Shown: positions 21,390-34,773, counted from the first letter of the stretch. The stretch is 64,000 nt of DNA from Sipunculus nudus (GCA_026874595.1 CM049316.1:53765676-53829675); one strand, 5' to 3'. The notes: generated by a model from the sequence alone, not told the origin. Program-made: numbers and translations.

Positions 21390-22365
21390 TGTAAATCTGT
21401 TGTGATACATGTCCGCACCTGGCAAGGATGAAAGAGTTTATGTACTATGTATATAAGTCTACATTGTGCAAGGATGGGAAAGAAAAGAATGGTTTTAAGC
21501 CTATAATGGTGGCTAATGTTGATATCATTAGCAGTTTGTATGCATTATGGGTGAATGTCAAGTGTGTGTGAAATGAAGTACGTTATGAGAAGTGGTAGTT
21601 GAAAGATGTTATTGTTTCAGTATTTTATGTGCATGTGTTCATTAATGCCCGCATCAGGTAGGACCTCTCAGGTATAACCTTTTAAAAGCTGAAAATAGGA
21701 CTCAAATCATGCATGGGTGTTTCTTTTACCATCAGAGGTTGGAATGGTTTTTTTAGAGCATATGCAGAAAAAAACTGGTGCCCTTTAATCTATATCCTTT
21801 TTCCCTGTCTGTTTTCTCAGGGAAAAATGCATCGCTAGGTTAACATGCAAACCAATGTTCAGTAAATAAGCTGGTGCACTGAAATTAATGAATTATTGCA
21901 GAAATGTTCTGTTTCCTGGTTATGGCTTATGTGATAAGGTTTGTATATCTGGAGAAACTAGAGCATATCATTTATACCATTTCCTGCCTTTAGTTGTGTG
22001 TTACTGTATAATTTTCATAGTCACAGAAAAGGCTGAGCTGGCATTCACACAGGTCATGGCTTTTCTAAGTAAAAGATTGGATTTTAATATGAATTGTTTA
22101 TTCCTTGTGATTTGTTACTTGTATTATTATATACCAGTTTGATATACAATATTAAATACAGCATGTGCAGTAATATAAACACAGCAATAAATTTGGTTCT
22201 GTTGATTACCTACACAATATTAACAAATGGAATTGAAATTAAGACTTAGGAAATTTTTACATTTACTTCTTATGATTGTATGCATGTTAATTATGATGTA
22301 AACTTTTTTTCAGCCATATTCTTTACCTGTGAATTGGACCAAGATTGTTTACAAATGTAAATAAA
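21390..22365 (+). other. MPHOSPH6: Probable MPHOSPH6 3' untranslated region
   Basis: Non-coding AT-rich sequence follows the stop. Candidate AATAAA polyadenylation signals are at about 22186 (GCAATAAATTTGG) and about 22360 (GTAAATAAATATT). Which one is used cannot be told. Confidence 0.5.
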
Positions 22366-22950
22366 TATTAAAATAAGATAGTTGAGTTGTATATTGTCCA
22401 TTCAGCCATATAGACCATGTTTTGTGTAGACTACTGAGTTTATCTTTCTTGAACATCTGACAGAACATCACCACACTGAGTTCCAGCTGACAAAGTTCAC
22501 CAGGGTTTTTCAGACCGCTCATAGCATGTCTGCTTTCACAGTATGAATGTCGCATCACCAAGAGATCTGACACATCGTGACTGCTGGATCATATTATGCC
22601 TTCTACAATAGACCTTCCATCACAGTCTGCTTCAGATCTACAGGATGTGTGCCCCTCTAGATTGCAAACTCTTCCTTTTTGTCCCCTGCCATTGCTTAAC
22701 GTGCTGTCAGTGCAGTGGCGTCAATTTTCAACCATGGTGGGGGGATGACTTTGTATACATATATACACACACACATACAGTCAAGCCCGCTTATTGTCAT
22801 GTCGGTGGTGCATGCATAAATCATGATAATAACCGGGATGTGACATCATACGGGCTTCAACATCGATGTCCTTTTGAGTCATAGAAGAAGAGTTATGTCT
22901 CAAATGATATTAAATAAATCGTCAATAAAAAGGAAACAGAAACGTTTATA
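22366..22950. other. Intergenic sequence, nothing firm
   Basis: A CA/TA-rich microsatellite patch occurs at 22755-22780. CAGTGGCGTCAATTTTCA at about 22711 followed by a G run resembles a MITE end, but no partner end was found. Confidence 0.3.
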
Positions 22951-24142
22951 AACTAGAATACGGGTAGTCGACAAGCAACTACGTGTATCCGCCAAAATCA
23001 GAGAAGGACGGGTGAAGTGAGGCATGGATTGAGTGGCAAGGGGATAAAGAGTTACATGTGTTAAATATTAGAATGGATCTCTGCCACATACACATGATTG
23101 TAAGTGGCGCCACCTGTTATTTGAACAAGAAACTATCCAAGATATTATACACATGCAAAATGTCATGTGGAAAAGTCAAACCACTGCAGTGTATGAGTGA
23201 TTTTATCCCACAGCAGACAAACAGCTGGACGCTGTGCAAAACTGGCTGCAGGTGGCGCCACCATTTTTGTTCATGTTATAAAGCTATCCAAGGGCTACAT
23301 TTGTGTAAAAAAATTTTCCTGATTGGTTGAATGAGTCCAGAGATATAAGCATGGATGTCTACAGCGTGAATGTGAATGTAGGTGGCGCCACCTGTCATAA
23401 AATCAAGAAAGCTATGCGGGATGTATAGGCATGCTGAATTTCAGGTAATTTGGTCAAACCACTGCATAGATATGAGTGATTTTAACCCCAGGCAGATTAA
23501 CAAATGGACACTGTGCAAACATGGTTGCAGGTGGCGCCACCTTTTGTTGTGTATGTTATAAAGCTATCCCAGGGCTACATTTGTGTAAAAAAAAATTCTG
23601 GATCGGTCAAACGGTTCCCGAGATATATGGGTTTATGTGTGGAGCATTAACGTGAATGTAGGTGGCGCAACCTGTCATAAAATCGAGAAAGCTATTTAGG
23701 ATGTATATGCATGCCGAATTTTAAGTGAATTAGTCAAACCACTGCAGAGATATGAGTGATTTAAACCCCAGGCAGATTAACAAATGGACACTGTGCAAAC
23801 ATGGTTGCAGGTGGCGCCACCTTTTGTTGTGTATGTTATAAAGCTATCCCAGGGCTATATTTGTGTAAAAAAAATTTCCGGATCGGTCAAACGGTTCCCG
23901 AGATATATGGGTTTATGTGTGGAAACAGACGCACAAACGGACGCTGGGCAGAGACGAAAGGTCAGAGGTCAAGGTCACTTGGTTAGGCACCAGTTCACAT
24001 GTGACCCGAAAATTTGTGTAAGTTTCGGAAAAATCTGTCCAGTAGTCTCAGAGGAGTTCTCCGGAAACGAACGCCGCGGCGGCGGCGGCGGAACCCGGTC
24101 AAAAACATAGTATCCGCAAAACTTTGTTTTGGCGGATACAAT
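22951..24142 (+). mobile_element. Family A element, complete, about 1.19 kb
   Basis: The left end is CTAGAATACGGGTAGTCGAC and AAGCAACTACGTG followed by TATCCGCCAAAATCAGAG; GTAGTCG/CAACTAC forms a small hairpin. The core holds palindromes at 23251, 23381, 23531, 23661 (one change) and 23810, spaced 130, 150, 130 and 149 bp. The right part has GCCGCGGCGGCGGCGGCGG and ends with the hairpin GTATCCGC AAAAC..GTTTT GGCGGATAC at 24110-24139. No protein is encoded. Confidence 0.9.
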
Positions 24143-24889
24143 AATTTTATTGCACAACGGCATATCATATTTCGTTTATGCGCACGTGATAATTTATTTC
24201 CTGTTAGTTGTGTGCCGCATGCAGCAATATCTGACGTAAAATCCGACTTGCAAACAGAAAGAGACGTAGAGTCTGGGTCATGAGGTCAAATGTCTGGAAA
24301 TATGCGGCACAGTTATAACGTTATGCATAGGCATACTATTATACTAAATAATTCTTTCCCCGACTATTGCGCCTTATTTTCTTAAAATCTTATTAATGAC
24401 TCAAACTTCGTCTTTATGATAGGACTGTCCTGGGAGCGGACATCGTCATGCAATTGTCAACTTCCTGAAATTTCGCCGCGATAGTGGTCTTGGACCGGTA
24501 TCTCCTACAGTGCTCACAAAACCTACAGCTCTTCGTGGACACTTAAAGGGGATTTCCAGTCGTAAGCAACGTTGAGAGCTCTTGCTTCATATCTCGGCGA
24601 AACGTCACTGAGGTGTATGATATGGTGATACCGAGGTGTCGTAAGACGTTAATTAGCTAAGTGACTGGGAGTGACCCGCATGCATCACTGCACTTGCAGG
24701 CCGCACATAGGTGGGAGATGCGATCGTTTGGTACGCCTGACCAATTACAGGCTATTGGTTTTTGATTTCAGATTTATGTGACAATAAACGGGATTTTCTA
24801 TTAACAATACAAAATTGCTTTTTTTGTTTACCCCCGTTTTGATGACTCACTTCCATCATATTTGACTGAAAAATAATTACCTATCGGCC
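24143..24889. other. Unassigned, relatively CpG-containing sequence
   Basis: The stretch contains CGCCGCGATAG, TCTCGGCGAAACGTCAC and GCGATCGTTTGG and is less AT-rich than its surroundings. No splice-flanked reading frame or RNA-gene box pattern was identified. Confidence 0.25.
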
Positions 24890-25235
24890 TTTGCGTACGC
24901 TGCGCTCGGCTGGCGGAAATCTTCTTAAAGTACCAAAGTGTTATATGAAAATCGGTCAACGTTCCTTCCGTATCATAGCCCCAAAATTGAAATTCACTTT
25001 CCATTACACTTAAAAAATCTCCAACTCTTGTATCATTTAAAACTTATTTAAAAACGTATCTCTTTCGTCAAGCTTTTGGTAATTAATATCCATTTTTTTT
25101 CTGGATCAGGCACAGGGACTAGATTTCCATGAAATTGTATGTGAGTATGTGTGTGTATGTGAATTGCGCGGTGAGTCCAACCATCGGAGAATTTTGGCGC
25201 TATATAAATACTATATATTATTATTATTATTTACC
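24890..25235 (+). pseudogene. 3' end of a non-LTR retrotransposon
   Basis: A frame reading NSLSITLKKSPTLVSF, then KTYLKTYLFRQAFGN, and a stop matches the typical C-terminus of LINE-type reverse transcriptases (pattern WNSLP..LR.S.SL..FK..LKT.LF). One base is out of frame just before NSL, where a tryptophan would be expected. The 3' untranslated part ends GGCGCTATATAAATACTATA followed by TTATTATTATTA, the usual tail of such elements. Confidence 0.75.
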
Positions 25236-25255
25236 GATATGACAAAGTGGGCCAG

Positions 25256-25360
<105 letters not shown>

Positions 25361-25429
25361 TTTAGTGTCTCTGATTGATATATTCATCTTCACATATATA
25401 TAAATAAATATATATATATATATATAATT

Positions 25430-26125
25430 CATTTTAGCCCCGCTTGACAAGCGGTGCCCTATAGTGATCACCGTGTCAGTTCGGCCTTCCGTCCATCCGT
25501 CCTTCCGTCAGTGACACTTTCTTTCGCGCGCGATAACTCAACAACAACATAATGCAGCTTTCCCAAATTCGCAGGGATAATTGGTACCTATGAATGCTCC
25601 AGACCTATCGAAATACAGACTTGGCAGAATTCCAATATGGCTGCCACAGCCTGATCGCTTATTTTCAACAACAACATACTGCAGCTCTCCCAAATTCACA
25701 GGGATAGTTGGTACCTGTAAATGCTTATTGAATTACAGACCTGTCGGAATTCCAATATAGCCGCCACAGCCCGATCGCTGATTTCCTTTCGCGCGCGATC
25801 AATCAACAACAACATACTGCAGCTTTCCCAAATTTACAGAGATTATTGGTGCCTATGAGGGCTCCAGACCTATTGAATTACAGACTTGATCAAAACCAAA
25901 TATGGCTAACAGACTACATTCGGTGATTTTCCATTACACACATTATTTCAGACATATCTTCTTTAATATCATTTGATCCATTAAAATTTTTTCCCTCATG
26001 CACATTGATAAAAACCTGTTTCTGTTTGTGATATTCTAAACTTAATTTTTCACCCATATGTAAACTAGTCCAGCACTAGCAGAAATGCGGGGCCCTCTGA
26101 AGACCAATGTCCGACCACATCTAGT
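25430..26125 (-). mobile_element. Hairpin-ended non-autonomous element with tandem core
   Basis: Read on the minus strand it ends with GACGGAAGGACGGATGGACG, CACGGTGATCACTATAGGGC, the hairpin CCGCTTG/CAAGCGG and GGGGCTAAAAT. The other end has GCGGGGCCCTCTGAAGACC, giving an inverted GCCCCGC/GCGGGGC pair. The core is about three diverged units of roughly 130-150 bp with TTTCGCGCGCGATAACTCAA, CAACAACATACTGCAGCT and GAATTCCAATATGGCTGCC. The arrangement parallels family B. Confidence 0.7.
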
Positions 26126-26639
26126 TATTATTAAGTTATGTTGTGAATTCTAAGCAAGGTTTAGATATAACTTTTTTAGTAAATGTATCCAGTCTTTAAT
26201 TCAATTTATTAATATATTTCATTTGCAATATTATAATATTATTCCCTGAAAAGTGGGGGGGGGGGGGGGTGATTACAGTGATTACGCAGTCTGGTGTTGG
26301 CACATCACATGAAAGGACTTTTGAGGCTCAGTCAACATATTCACCATTGGTGCATTTTTTGATAGGATGTGTATGAATATGGATGATCTTGATTAATTTT
26401 TCAGGGTCACAGGGATGATTTTGCTAAAAGGATGTTAGCTCGATAACTTGAACAGAATTTGGGCACAGTCATTATACTCAACATTTATGTTTCTCATGAA
26501 GAGCTAGGTCAAGTTTGAATATGAATAACCTTGACACATTTTTCAAGGTCACAGTCACGATCTTCCTAACAAATTATGACAATGATAGACAAATAAAATA
26601 CAATCATTACCATTACAATCATTATGAACTTTGAAAGAC
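26126..26639. other. Unassigned sequence with G run
   Basis: A run of about 18 G occurs at 26252-26269. From 26280 on, words such as TTTTTCAGGGTCACAGGGATGA and TCAAGGTCACAGTCACGAT suggest an old repeat with two diverged units. Confidence 0.35.
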
Positions 26640-27470
26640 CCTTTACGGGGTTGTGTCCTCGCTCTGGGCTTGTTCAGGATCAACTTCTATGCCCTCCCTC
26701 CAGTCTTCAGCAGTTGGTGTCAATATTCAAAAGTGGCATGATGGGGAATGCTGTAATTTGGCCAGACTATTAGTTAGGTCAAAGACCGCCTGTATCCTAC
26801 TGAAGGAAATACTTGACAGTCAGTATCAAGAAGACGAAGGTCATGGCTCAGCTCAACAACTCTTTAGCTCGGGTTGATTCATTCAAGTGCATGGGTTATC
26901 GCACATCTAACAATGTGTCCTGGGGCACAGAAATCAAGGCACGAATAGGGGAAAACATCCACCGTTATGTAATACTGGCTAAACCTGTCTGGGAATAAAG
27001 GAACCTGATACAGAGCACACAGATGGGTTATACAAAGCTGGTGTTCTCAACATCCTTTTCTGTGGTAGCAAAATATGCGCTAAATACAAAGCCCAAGAGA
27101 CTAGGCTTAGCGTTTTCCATATAAGATGTCTCCACAGAATATTGGTCATCAAATTGGAAACATGAATATTGGTCATCAAATTGGAAAACAATACAGACGT
27201 CCTCTGCCAATCTTATTCAACAACCACTTCACCATTTCACCGTTAAATGGTCGTGTAAAACGGATGGAGAGAGGTCGTATTCCAAAGGACCCTGCTCTAT
27301 TGTTAACCGTAATTTGGCATCAGGCTGCCCGAATCTTCAGTTCTAGGATGCCTGCAAAACAGGCCTTGGATCCGCCCACATACTGCATGATCTAGAGACA
27401 TGGGAGGAATTAGCTGGACAAAGAGCCATTTCTATACCTCAGTTGACTTGCAATCAGCTGAGCCAAAAAA
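26640..27470 (+). pseudogene. Decayed non-LTR reverse transcriptase C-terminal region
   Basis: Across shifting frames the conceptual peptides TVSIKKTKVMAQ, VDSFKCMGY, WGTEIKARIGENIH, LAKPVWE and later RVKRMERGRIPKDPAL match the order of conserved blocks at the C-terminal end of LINE reverse transcriptases (SIKKTEV, FKYLG, EIKARIGKA, LSKRVW, RMEDGRIPK). Stops and frameshifts interrupt all frames, so it is not functional. A 24-bp direct duplication (AATATTGGTCATCAAATTGG) lies at about 27136-27187. Confidence 0.75.
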
Positions 27471-27942
27471 TAAGTGGAAGAACTATCACAAATGGCATTA
27501 AAATCTGTAATACATGGGGATATTGTTCCGTCTCAAGTCTCAGCTGACCACATAGCGTCTTAAAATATTTTGATTTTAGGCAGCAAGTTTAAAGGGTTAC
27601 TGATCAGTTGCATGAAGAAACTTGGGTACAGTAATCAGAGCATCCCCTTGCTATAAGGGCATCTTTAGACTGGATGTACTGACAGTAAGGCTAGACAGTT
27701 TAGTCAAAATCAATAGGGATCTTCCTCTCTCCATAGGTGATTAATATATGAAAGAAGGGGAAGGTTTGGGATGTAAATTTTAAATGCAAACAAGCTTTTC
27801 AAAGAAGTTGGTCTTGTGACCTTGTGGCATAAAAAAACAACAGGGTTCTTCCTCTTTTGGACAGTGAGCTATATTTGAAAGATGGGAAGGGTTTTGTTCA
27901 AATAGTATTGCACAAAAATCAGTTCAAAAGCCATGGAATAAC
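27471..27942. other. Unassigned sequence
   Basis: No gene or element end was seen between the retrotransposon remnant and the family A copy. Confidence 0.3.
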
Positions 27943-28812
27943 TGTATCTGCCAAAACAAAGTTTTGCGGATACAATGTTTATGACTGGGTTCCGCCGCCG
28001 CAGTGTTCCTTTCCGGAATAGAACTCTGAGACCACTGGACAGATTTTTTCCAAACTTTACACCATTATCGGGTCACAGTGAACTGGTGCCAAAATATTTC
28101 GCGTTGACCTCTGACTTTTTCTCTCTCCAGTGCGTCCATCAGTACATCTGTTTTGACACATTAACCCACATATCTTCTGACTTGTTTGACCAAAGCTAAA
28201 TATTTTGCACAAATGTAGCACTTGGATAGCTTTATAACATACACAAAAAATGGTGGTGCCACCTGCAACCATTTTTGCACAGCATCCATCTGTTCATCCG
28301 CCTATGGATAACATCACTCATATCTTTGCAGTAGTTGGACTTATCCACCTAAAACTTTGCATGTGTATACATTCTGGATAGCTTTCTTGATTTTATGACA
28401 GGTGGCACCACCTACATTCACGTTCAGGCTGCAGACATCCATGCTAATATCTAAGGACTGGTTTGACGTATCCCCCTGAAATTTTGCATGCGTATAGATC
28501 TTGCATAGCTCTTTATCATACACAAAATTGGTGGCGCCACATGTTTGCTGTGGGATAAAATCACTCTTATACAAGCAGTGGTTTGACTCATCTGCCTAAA
28601 ATTTTACATTTGTATACAACTTGGATAGCTTTCTGGATTTTGTGGAAGGTGGCGCCACTTATATGCACATTTCTGCTGCAGACATCCATGCTAATATGCA
28701 ACACACCTCGCTCTGTTTCCCCTTGCCACTCAATCCATGCTTCACTTCACCTGTCCCATTCTTGATTTTGGTGGATACACGTAGTCGCTTGTCAACTTCT
28801 CGTATTCTAGTT
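27943..28812 (-). mobile_element. Family A element, reverse orientation, shortened core
   Basis: It starts with the hairpin TGTATCTGCC AAAAC..GTTTTGCGGATACA and ends with GTGGATACACGTAGTCGCTT followed by GTCAACTTCTCGTATTCTAG. Palindromes in the core are mostly changed (GGTGGTGCCACC at 28253, GGTGGCACCACC at 28401, GGTGGCGCCACT at 28650). The CCG patch is reduced to CCGCCGCAG. Confidence 0.88.
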
Positions 28813-29490
28813 GAATTAAGAAGTGACTGATTGATGGATCTGCGAATGGTTACTACCGGTAGGCCCCTCTTGCAAATTGGATAATGAGGTTATAGTGATC
28901 AACATGTATTTTCAGGTATGGTATGAGCTTTTGCTGAAACCCATCAGCAAAATTTCAATTGTGCAGCTCTTTTGGTTTGATTTGTGCCATATTTACATAC
29001 AACTAGCCAGACAATATATTGTCATATTAGTTCAGATACTGTTAGCCAAGCAGGAAAATCAATTGAAATATAAACTCTGCCTGGCACCCAGAAAATTAAA
29101 TTGAATGCTCTCTTCACATGTGATGGAATCTTTTAACAGAAATGATTGGAGGTGGGAAATATTAAGATTCCATGGATAAATGCAAAAGTATAACCTGGTT
29201 TTGACTGCTCAGAATAAGTGCACATTTTTTAAAAACCCAAAATTTGAAATTACAACTTCAACAGCTGCAAACATAAAAGAAACATTTAATTAGATATTTA
29301 TTGGCACGGCAGGTGCCATAGTATCGCCAGACAATTACCCCCCCCCTTTATGAATAGTCCCCCCCCCCCCCCCGTCTTCAGCAGCATATACTGACACTTG
29401 GCAAGCGACTATGGAAGATCTATCAACTCGAGAAACAATATTTTTCACCAAATATGAGGGCCAATACAGAGAAAAGGGGATAAATTAATA
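28813..29490. other. Unassigned sequence with C runs
   Basis: C runs occur at about 29338-29346 and 29358-29373. No exon or element ends were recognised. Confidence 0.3.
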
Positions 29491-29494
29491 CTAA

Positions 29495-30050
29495 AAAATC
29501 TGAAGGTAGGTGGCGCCACCTGTCTGGTTGACGAGAAAACTCTCCAAGATGGATGTACATGCCAAATTGGAGACCAACACATTGAAGGAGTCTTCAGATA
29601 TGAGCAATTTTCATCTAAACAAATGTACAGATGGACACCACACAAAAAAAATAGCAGATGGCGCCACCAGTCTTGCATACAAGATTGAGGAGGCCAAGAT
29701 CTATGGTTAATGCACAGTTTCAGACCAATATAGAACACCACTCCTAAGAAAAAAGCATTTATTTATTCTACAAAAAAAGGGAAGGTAGGTGGCGCCACCT
29801 ATCTTGTCTACAAGAAAACATTTCCACTATAAATATACATACCAGATTTAAGGCTAATACCTTGAACCACTCTGGGGATATGAGCAATTTTCACAGAAAG
29901 CACATGCACAGATGGACACCATGGCAAAACGATTACAGATGGCGCCACTAGTCTTGCGTACAAGATGGAGGAGTCCAAGATCTATGGATATGCAAAATTT
30001 CAGGCCAAAAGACCATATCGCTCCTGAGAAAAGGGCATTTATTTATTCTA
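29495..30050 (+). repeat. Family C palindromic monomers
   Basis: Units start GAAGGTAGGTGGCGCCACCT at 29504 and 29782 and alternate with half-units GCAGATGGCGCCACCAGTCT at about 29655 and GATTACAGATGGCGCCACTA at about 29931. That gives the same two-palindrome alternation of about 280 bp seen in family A. Shared words are CTCTCCAAGATGGATG and GAGCAATTTTCATC. Confidence 0.85.
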
Positions 30051-30054
30051 CAAA

Positions 30055-30255
30055 CAAGGGACCCATGGGTCACAGCGCTCAGCTGTTATTTATGATAAAA
30101 AAATATGATTTGGAAATGAGGTACATGCTGGTTTTGTGTGGTAATAAATATAAGCTGTATTGTGAGTAGTTGGTGTTTAGCTTATGTATGATTTTGATAG
30201 TATCTTTGGAGACAGGGAAGAGGATTGATTTCATTTATTTTATTAACAAGGCCTA
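30055..30255 (+). mobile_element. Family B 5' end, interrupted copy
   Basis: ACAAGGGACCCATGGGTCAC and GCGCTCAGCTGTTATTTATG open the element. Its sequence agrees with the complete copy at 42721 up to TTTTATTAACAA near 30250, and then stops. Confidence 0.85.
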
Positions 30256-30369
30256 CAGGCCTAATGCGAACCTGTGCAACGAGATTACACCAGGTATAAT
30301 GCTTCAATGCTGGGCCATTACTTTTCAAGAACATGTGTAACATGTATATGAACAATGCAAGTACTAAAC

Positions 30370-31390
30370 ACTAAACAAGCAGGTAGCACCACCAATTTTG
30401 TGTATGATTAAGAGCTATGTGAGGTCTATATACATGCAAAATTTCAGGGGGATATGTCAAACCAGTCCTGAGATATAAGCCTGAATGTCTGCTGCATATA
30501 CATAAATGTAGGTGGCGCCACCTGTCATAAAATCATGAAAGCTGTCAAGGATGTATAAACCTGAAAAATTTCAGGTGGATAAGTCAAACCCAGCTGAGAT
30601 ATGAGTGTTTTTATCCCAAGGCAGATGAACAGACAGACGCTGTGCAAAAATGGTGGCAGGTAGCACCACCAGTTTTGCATATGATCAAGAGCTATGTGAG
30701 ATCTATGAACATAGAAAATTTTTGCCAAATCAGTCCAATGATTCCTGAGATATGAGCTTGAATGTCGGCAGCGTATACATAAATTTAGGTGGCGCCACCT
30801 GCCACAGAATCCAGAAAACTATCCAAGATGTATAAACCTGCAAAATTTAAGGCAGATATGTCAAACCACTGCCGAGATATGAGTGATTTTATTCCATGGG
30901 AAACAAACAGACGGTGCTGTGCAAAAATGTGTGCAAGTGGTGACACCGCTTTTGAGTATGATAAAGAGCTATGTGAGATCTATAAACATGCAAAATTTTT
31001 GCCCAATCGGTCAAATGGTTCCTGAGATATGAGCTTGGATGTCTGCAGCGTAAATTTGAATGTAGGTGGTGCCACCTGTCATAAAATCATGAAAGCTGTC
31101 AAGGATGTATAAACCTGCAAAACATCAGGTGGATAAGTCAAACCACTGCCGAGATATGAGTGATTTTACCCCAAGGCAGATGAACAGATGGACGCTGTGC
31201 AAAAAAAGTTGCAAGTGGGGCACCACCAGTTTTGCGTATAATGAAGAGCTAAGGGAGATCTATACACATGCAACATTTTGGCCCAACTGGTCAAACGGTT
31301 CCCGAGATATGAGCTTGGATGTCTGCAGCTTAAACGTGAATGTAGGTGGCGCCACCTGTCATAAAATCAAGAAAGCTATCCTTCATATGA
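30370..31390 (+). repeat. Family A-type monomer array without element ends
   Basis: GGTGGCGCCACC occurs at about 30511, 30789 and 31346, with changed copies GGTAGCACCACC, GGTGGTGCCACC and GGGGCACCACC between them. Words match the family A core (AAATCAAGAAAGCTATCC, GAGATATGAGCTTGGATGTC). Neither terminal hairpin is present; both boundaries abut family B sequence. Confidence 0.85.
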
Positions 31391-34300
31391 TCCCTAATGA
31401 TTAGTAATGAATAATATGATTTATTTTTTTAACTGAAAAATACCATAGGCGACTGCATGGTGTTATTTGGAATATGTGACATTCTATCCATCCATGCAAG
31501 GTTCTTACATCATCAGTAACTGCAAGTTAATTTCCTGTTACCCATCAACTAACAAATTCCTTTTCTATTAATTTTTCTTTAATTTGTTATTAAAAACCAA
31601 TAAAAATTTATTAATTTATTGTTAATGGCTATGTTGTTGTTCAAAACAACTACTAGATGATTTGGGTTGGACACATGGATCAACTGTGGCTGGCCATAAG
31701 CTGCCTGGCTGCCCCAGTGTATGCCTCGCCTCAAGCGTGCATAATTTGCTGAAAGGTCAACATACATGTGACTGAAGAGGGGCTGGGAAGAGCCTGGTTC
31801 TGACATGGTCTCATAAAAACATCAATAAAAGCTGCAACTTTTCCCCAATTTCTTTCAGCTTTCTTAACTAAAAAGCTAAAATCCTTATGTGTGCATGATA
31901 TGAATATTATATCAATAGTGCTCACAGGAAACAAATGTGCCATGGTCAAAGGGAGTAAATATATTTCTTGATTTTTTACAAAGTGCATTATGTTTGGGCC
32001 CATAACTTTAAACAATTAGGCATTACTGACATCATTTCTGGCATGGGCATATTGAATGTAGAGAGAAATATGTATATCATATATGATCAAATCAGATCAG
32101 TAGTTTTGATATCAGGCAGTCTTGAAGTGTAACAATGGGTTTTTAATGGAACAAGGGACCCATGGGTCATGGCGCTCAGCTGAAGTTTGAAACTTTTGCA
32201 AAGGCAAAATATTCTGTTGTAATGTTTTTCATATATACAAGCATATGAGAAGCTAAGAGGAAAGGGGCCCTCCTACTTGGTTATAGTAAAGTTCATAATA
32301 TATGATTGCAAAACTAATACTCTGACAAGACTGTCATGAAGAAAAACAGTAAAAGTTTTGAAATACTGTGATGCATATGAAAAATTTACATATGGACAGG
32401 CAAGTGGACAGAATGGACTAATACCTTTATTTCACTTTCAAGGGAATAATGCATTTAAGTTTATATTTAAGCCTATTTTTTAGCATATCAGCCTTTTCCA
32501 TTAATAGTTTTTATCAGATTCATTTTTTTTATTTACAAGTTTTATAAAAATTTGTAATAAAAAAACTGAAAAAATAAGTTAAAATATCAGAATTCTAAGT
32601 TGCAATCAGTTGCTCATATCGGGTTATATTATGCATACACATATATTTTATTATTTTTACATCACAAATGTTTAAACTGAATTTAAAAGAAAATAATGCC
32701 ACAACATGGCACCTTCAAGATCATTCCTTTAATCACTATTAAAAAGTTTTGTACATTGGAGTTTTCAGTACATGCCTTATTTTATTCATCAAAATAAAAG
32801 ATTCAGAAAATTTGAACAAAAAAACCATCTTTTCAAATAAAGTATACACACTGTTAGTTGAATGAGGGAAAAAGAAACATCATTGTGCTAATTACTATCT
32901 CAGCTATAATTTTTTACTGGAACTAATAGTCAATTTCACACCTGGTGAAGTTTTACTCTTCTGAGGTAAAAAGAATTACTTATCTGATGAACATCCACAC
33001 TTTCATATAGCAATAAACCACTTTGTGGACACAATTATTTGTGCACTTTAATCATTGTAACCCTGGTGGTACAATACAAAATCTAAAATGTAGCATAGCC
33101 TAGAATAACAAGGGACCCATGGGTCACTGTGCTCAGCTCAGCACGTTGACCCTGAAGGTAAAAATCTTAAATAATATCAAATGGAGATAAAGTGTAAGAG
33201 GAAGGTGTAATAAAGGCCATGGTTGGTTTATATGATTGGTTTGTATTGATGAGCAAGAAATTGTTGCAAATAATATTTTGTGACCTGACCATGTGTTTCC
33301 TAATGTTGAAATAAAGCATATGAGCAGTTCGTGAACAAATGATCTGTACTATTACCATGATCATTAGTTGGCTTCCTGATAAAATGTTGACATTTCAGTA
33401 ATTTACATATTTGTTCAATTGAATCTATTTTTTTTTAATAATATATATTATTAAATATATATGTATTTTTTTTTAATGAATTGTATACAGTTGAAATATA
33501 ATTAATTAGCAACATAAAAAAGGGCAAACAAAGCCTGATCTCAAATTCTGCTTAGGCAGGAAAATATTGAACAAATGTTTGTATTAAATCCTCCTTTTTT
33601 TATCAATTTTTTAAATTTATATTTCTATAATTTCCAATATAACATATATATCTGAATATAAAAGTTGATTCATAATTCTCAATTGCATCATCATAAATCT
33701 CAATCTTGTTAGATAACACCACATCATGCATACAAATGTTTATTTATTTTTTACCACAAAAATATATCTTTTAAATCTGCAACACAATAAATATCTAAAA
33801 ATAATATTTGATTTAGATTTCACAATTTTTAATTGTGTCTTTATTTATCCATAATGTGCTTCATATTTTATAATAATTTAAGCATACTGATGTGTTCAAT
33901 TATATTTGTTAAAATAATTTAAAAGAAAATTGATTTCTTTAAAAATTACACAACATTGCATCTTCTGGATTACACCTTGAATTACTTTTTCAAGAAAGTT
34001 TTTGCAATAGAGTGGAAACAGCATTACAATTAAGGAGATACAGTGAAAACAATTACTGCATAACACTTGGTGGGTCGGGTTTGTGGGGGCGGGGGGGGGG
34101 GGGGGTAATTGGGGTGGTGATATGAGGATAACTGTACACCTGTCACAGCAGGGGATCTCCCCCAGTGACTGTAACAAATCAGAAACCCTGGCATAGCTGA
34201 CTTCCAGTGACCTGGAGTAAGACCCTGCATCTGTAATCTGTAATCAAAGCAAATGACTACAATGGAGCCTAAAGAAAAAAATCAATAACTAGCTTAATTT

Positions 34301-34773
34301 TCAAGCTTTTATTTTCAAATTTCAGATTTAAACAAATTAAATATTTATGTTTACATGCTGTGAAAATTAAATCAATGGTACTTAGAGGAATAAAACGTGC
34401 CATGGTCAAAGTTGGGCAAAATTTAAGGTACTGATTTTATTTTTATGCTAATAACTTAAAAATTACAAAATTCAGATCTAATTTTGGGTATACAATTGAA
34501 TCTTAATTAAACATAGTTATAAACTTGGGAAAATAGACTCTAGTTTCAAAATTTTTCATGTTAAGTGAGTAAATATTTTTCCTGATTTTTTACAAAGTCC
34601 ATTATGTTTGGGCCCATAACTTAAAGAATTTATACTTAACAGACTTAATTTCCGGCATGTACATAGGAACTATATAGGTTTCAAAACGTGCCACATCTAC
34701 GGACGGACGGACGGAGGACTGACAATGGACCATGACTATAGCTCAGATGACTTATAGTCAGCTGAGCTAAAAA
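31391..34773 (+). mobile_element. Family B body and 3' end, with further 5' ends nested inside
   Basis: From CCTTCATATGATCCCTAATG (31380-31400) the sequence matches the complete copy at 42721-45356 from about 43510 on. It includes AGGGAGTAAATATATTTC and GCATTATGTTTGGGCCCATA and ends in CGGACGGACGGACGGAGGAC, ATGGACCATGACTATAGCTC and the hairpin ending CAGCTGAGCTAAAAA at about 34736-34773. Extra 5'-end motifs (ACAAGGGACCCATGGGTCA) at 32151 and 33109 show nested insertions. A G run lies at 34089-34105. No protein-coding region. Confidence 0.75.
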
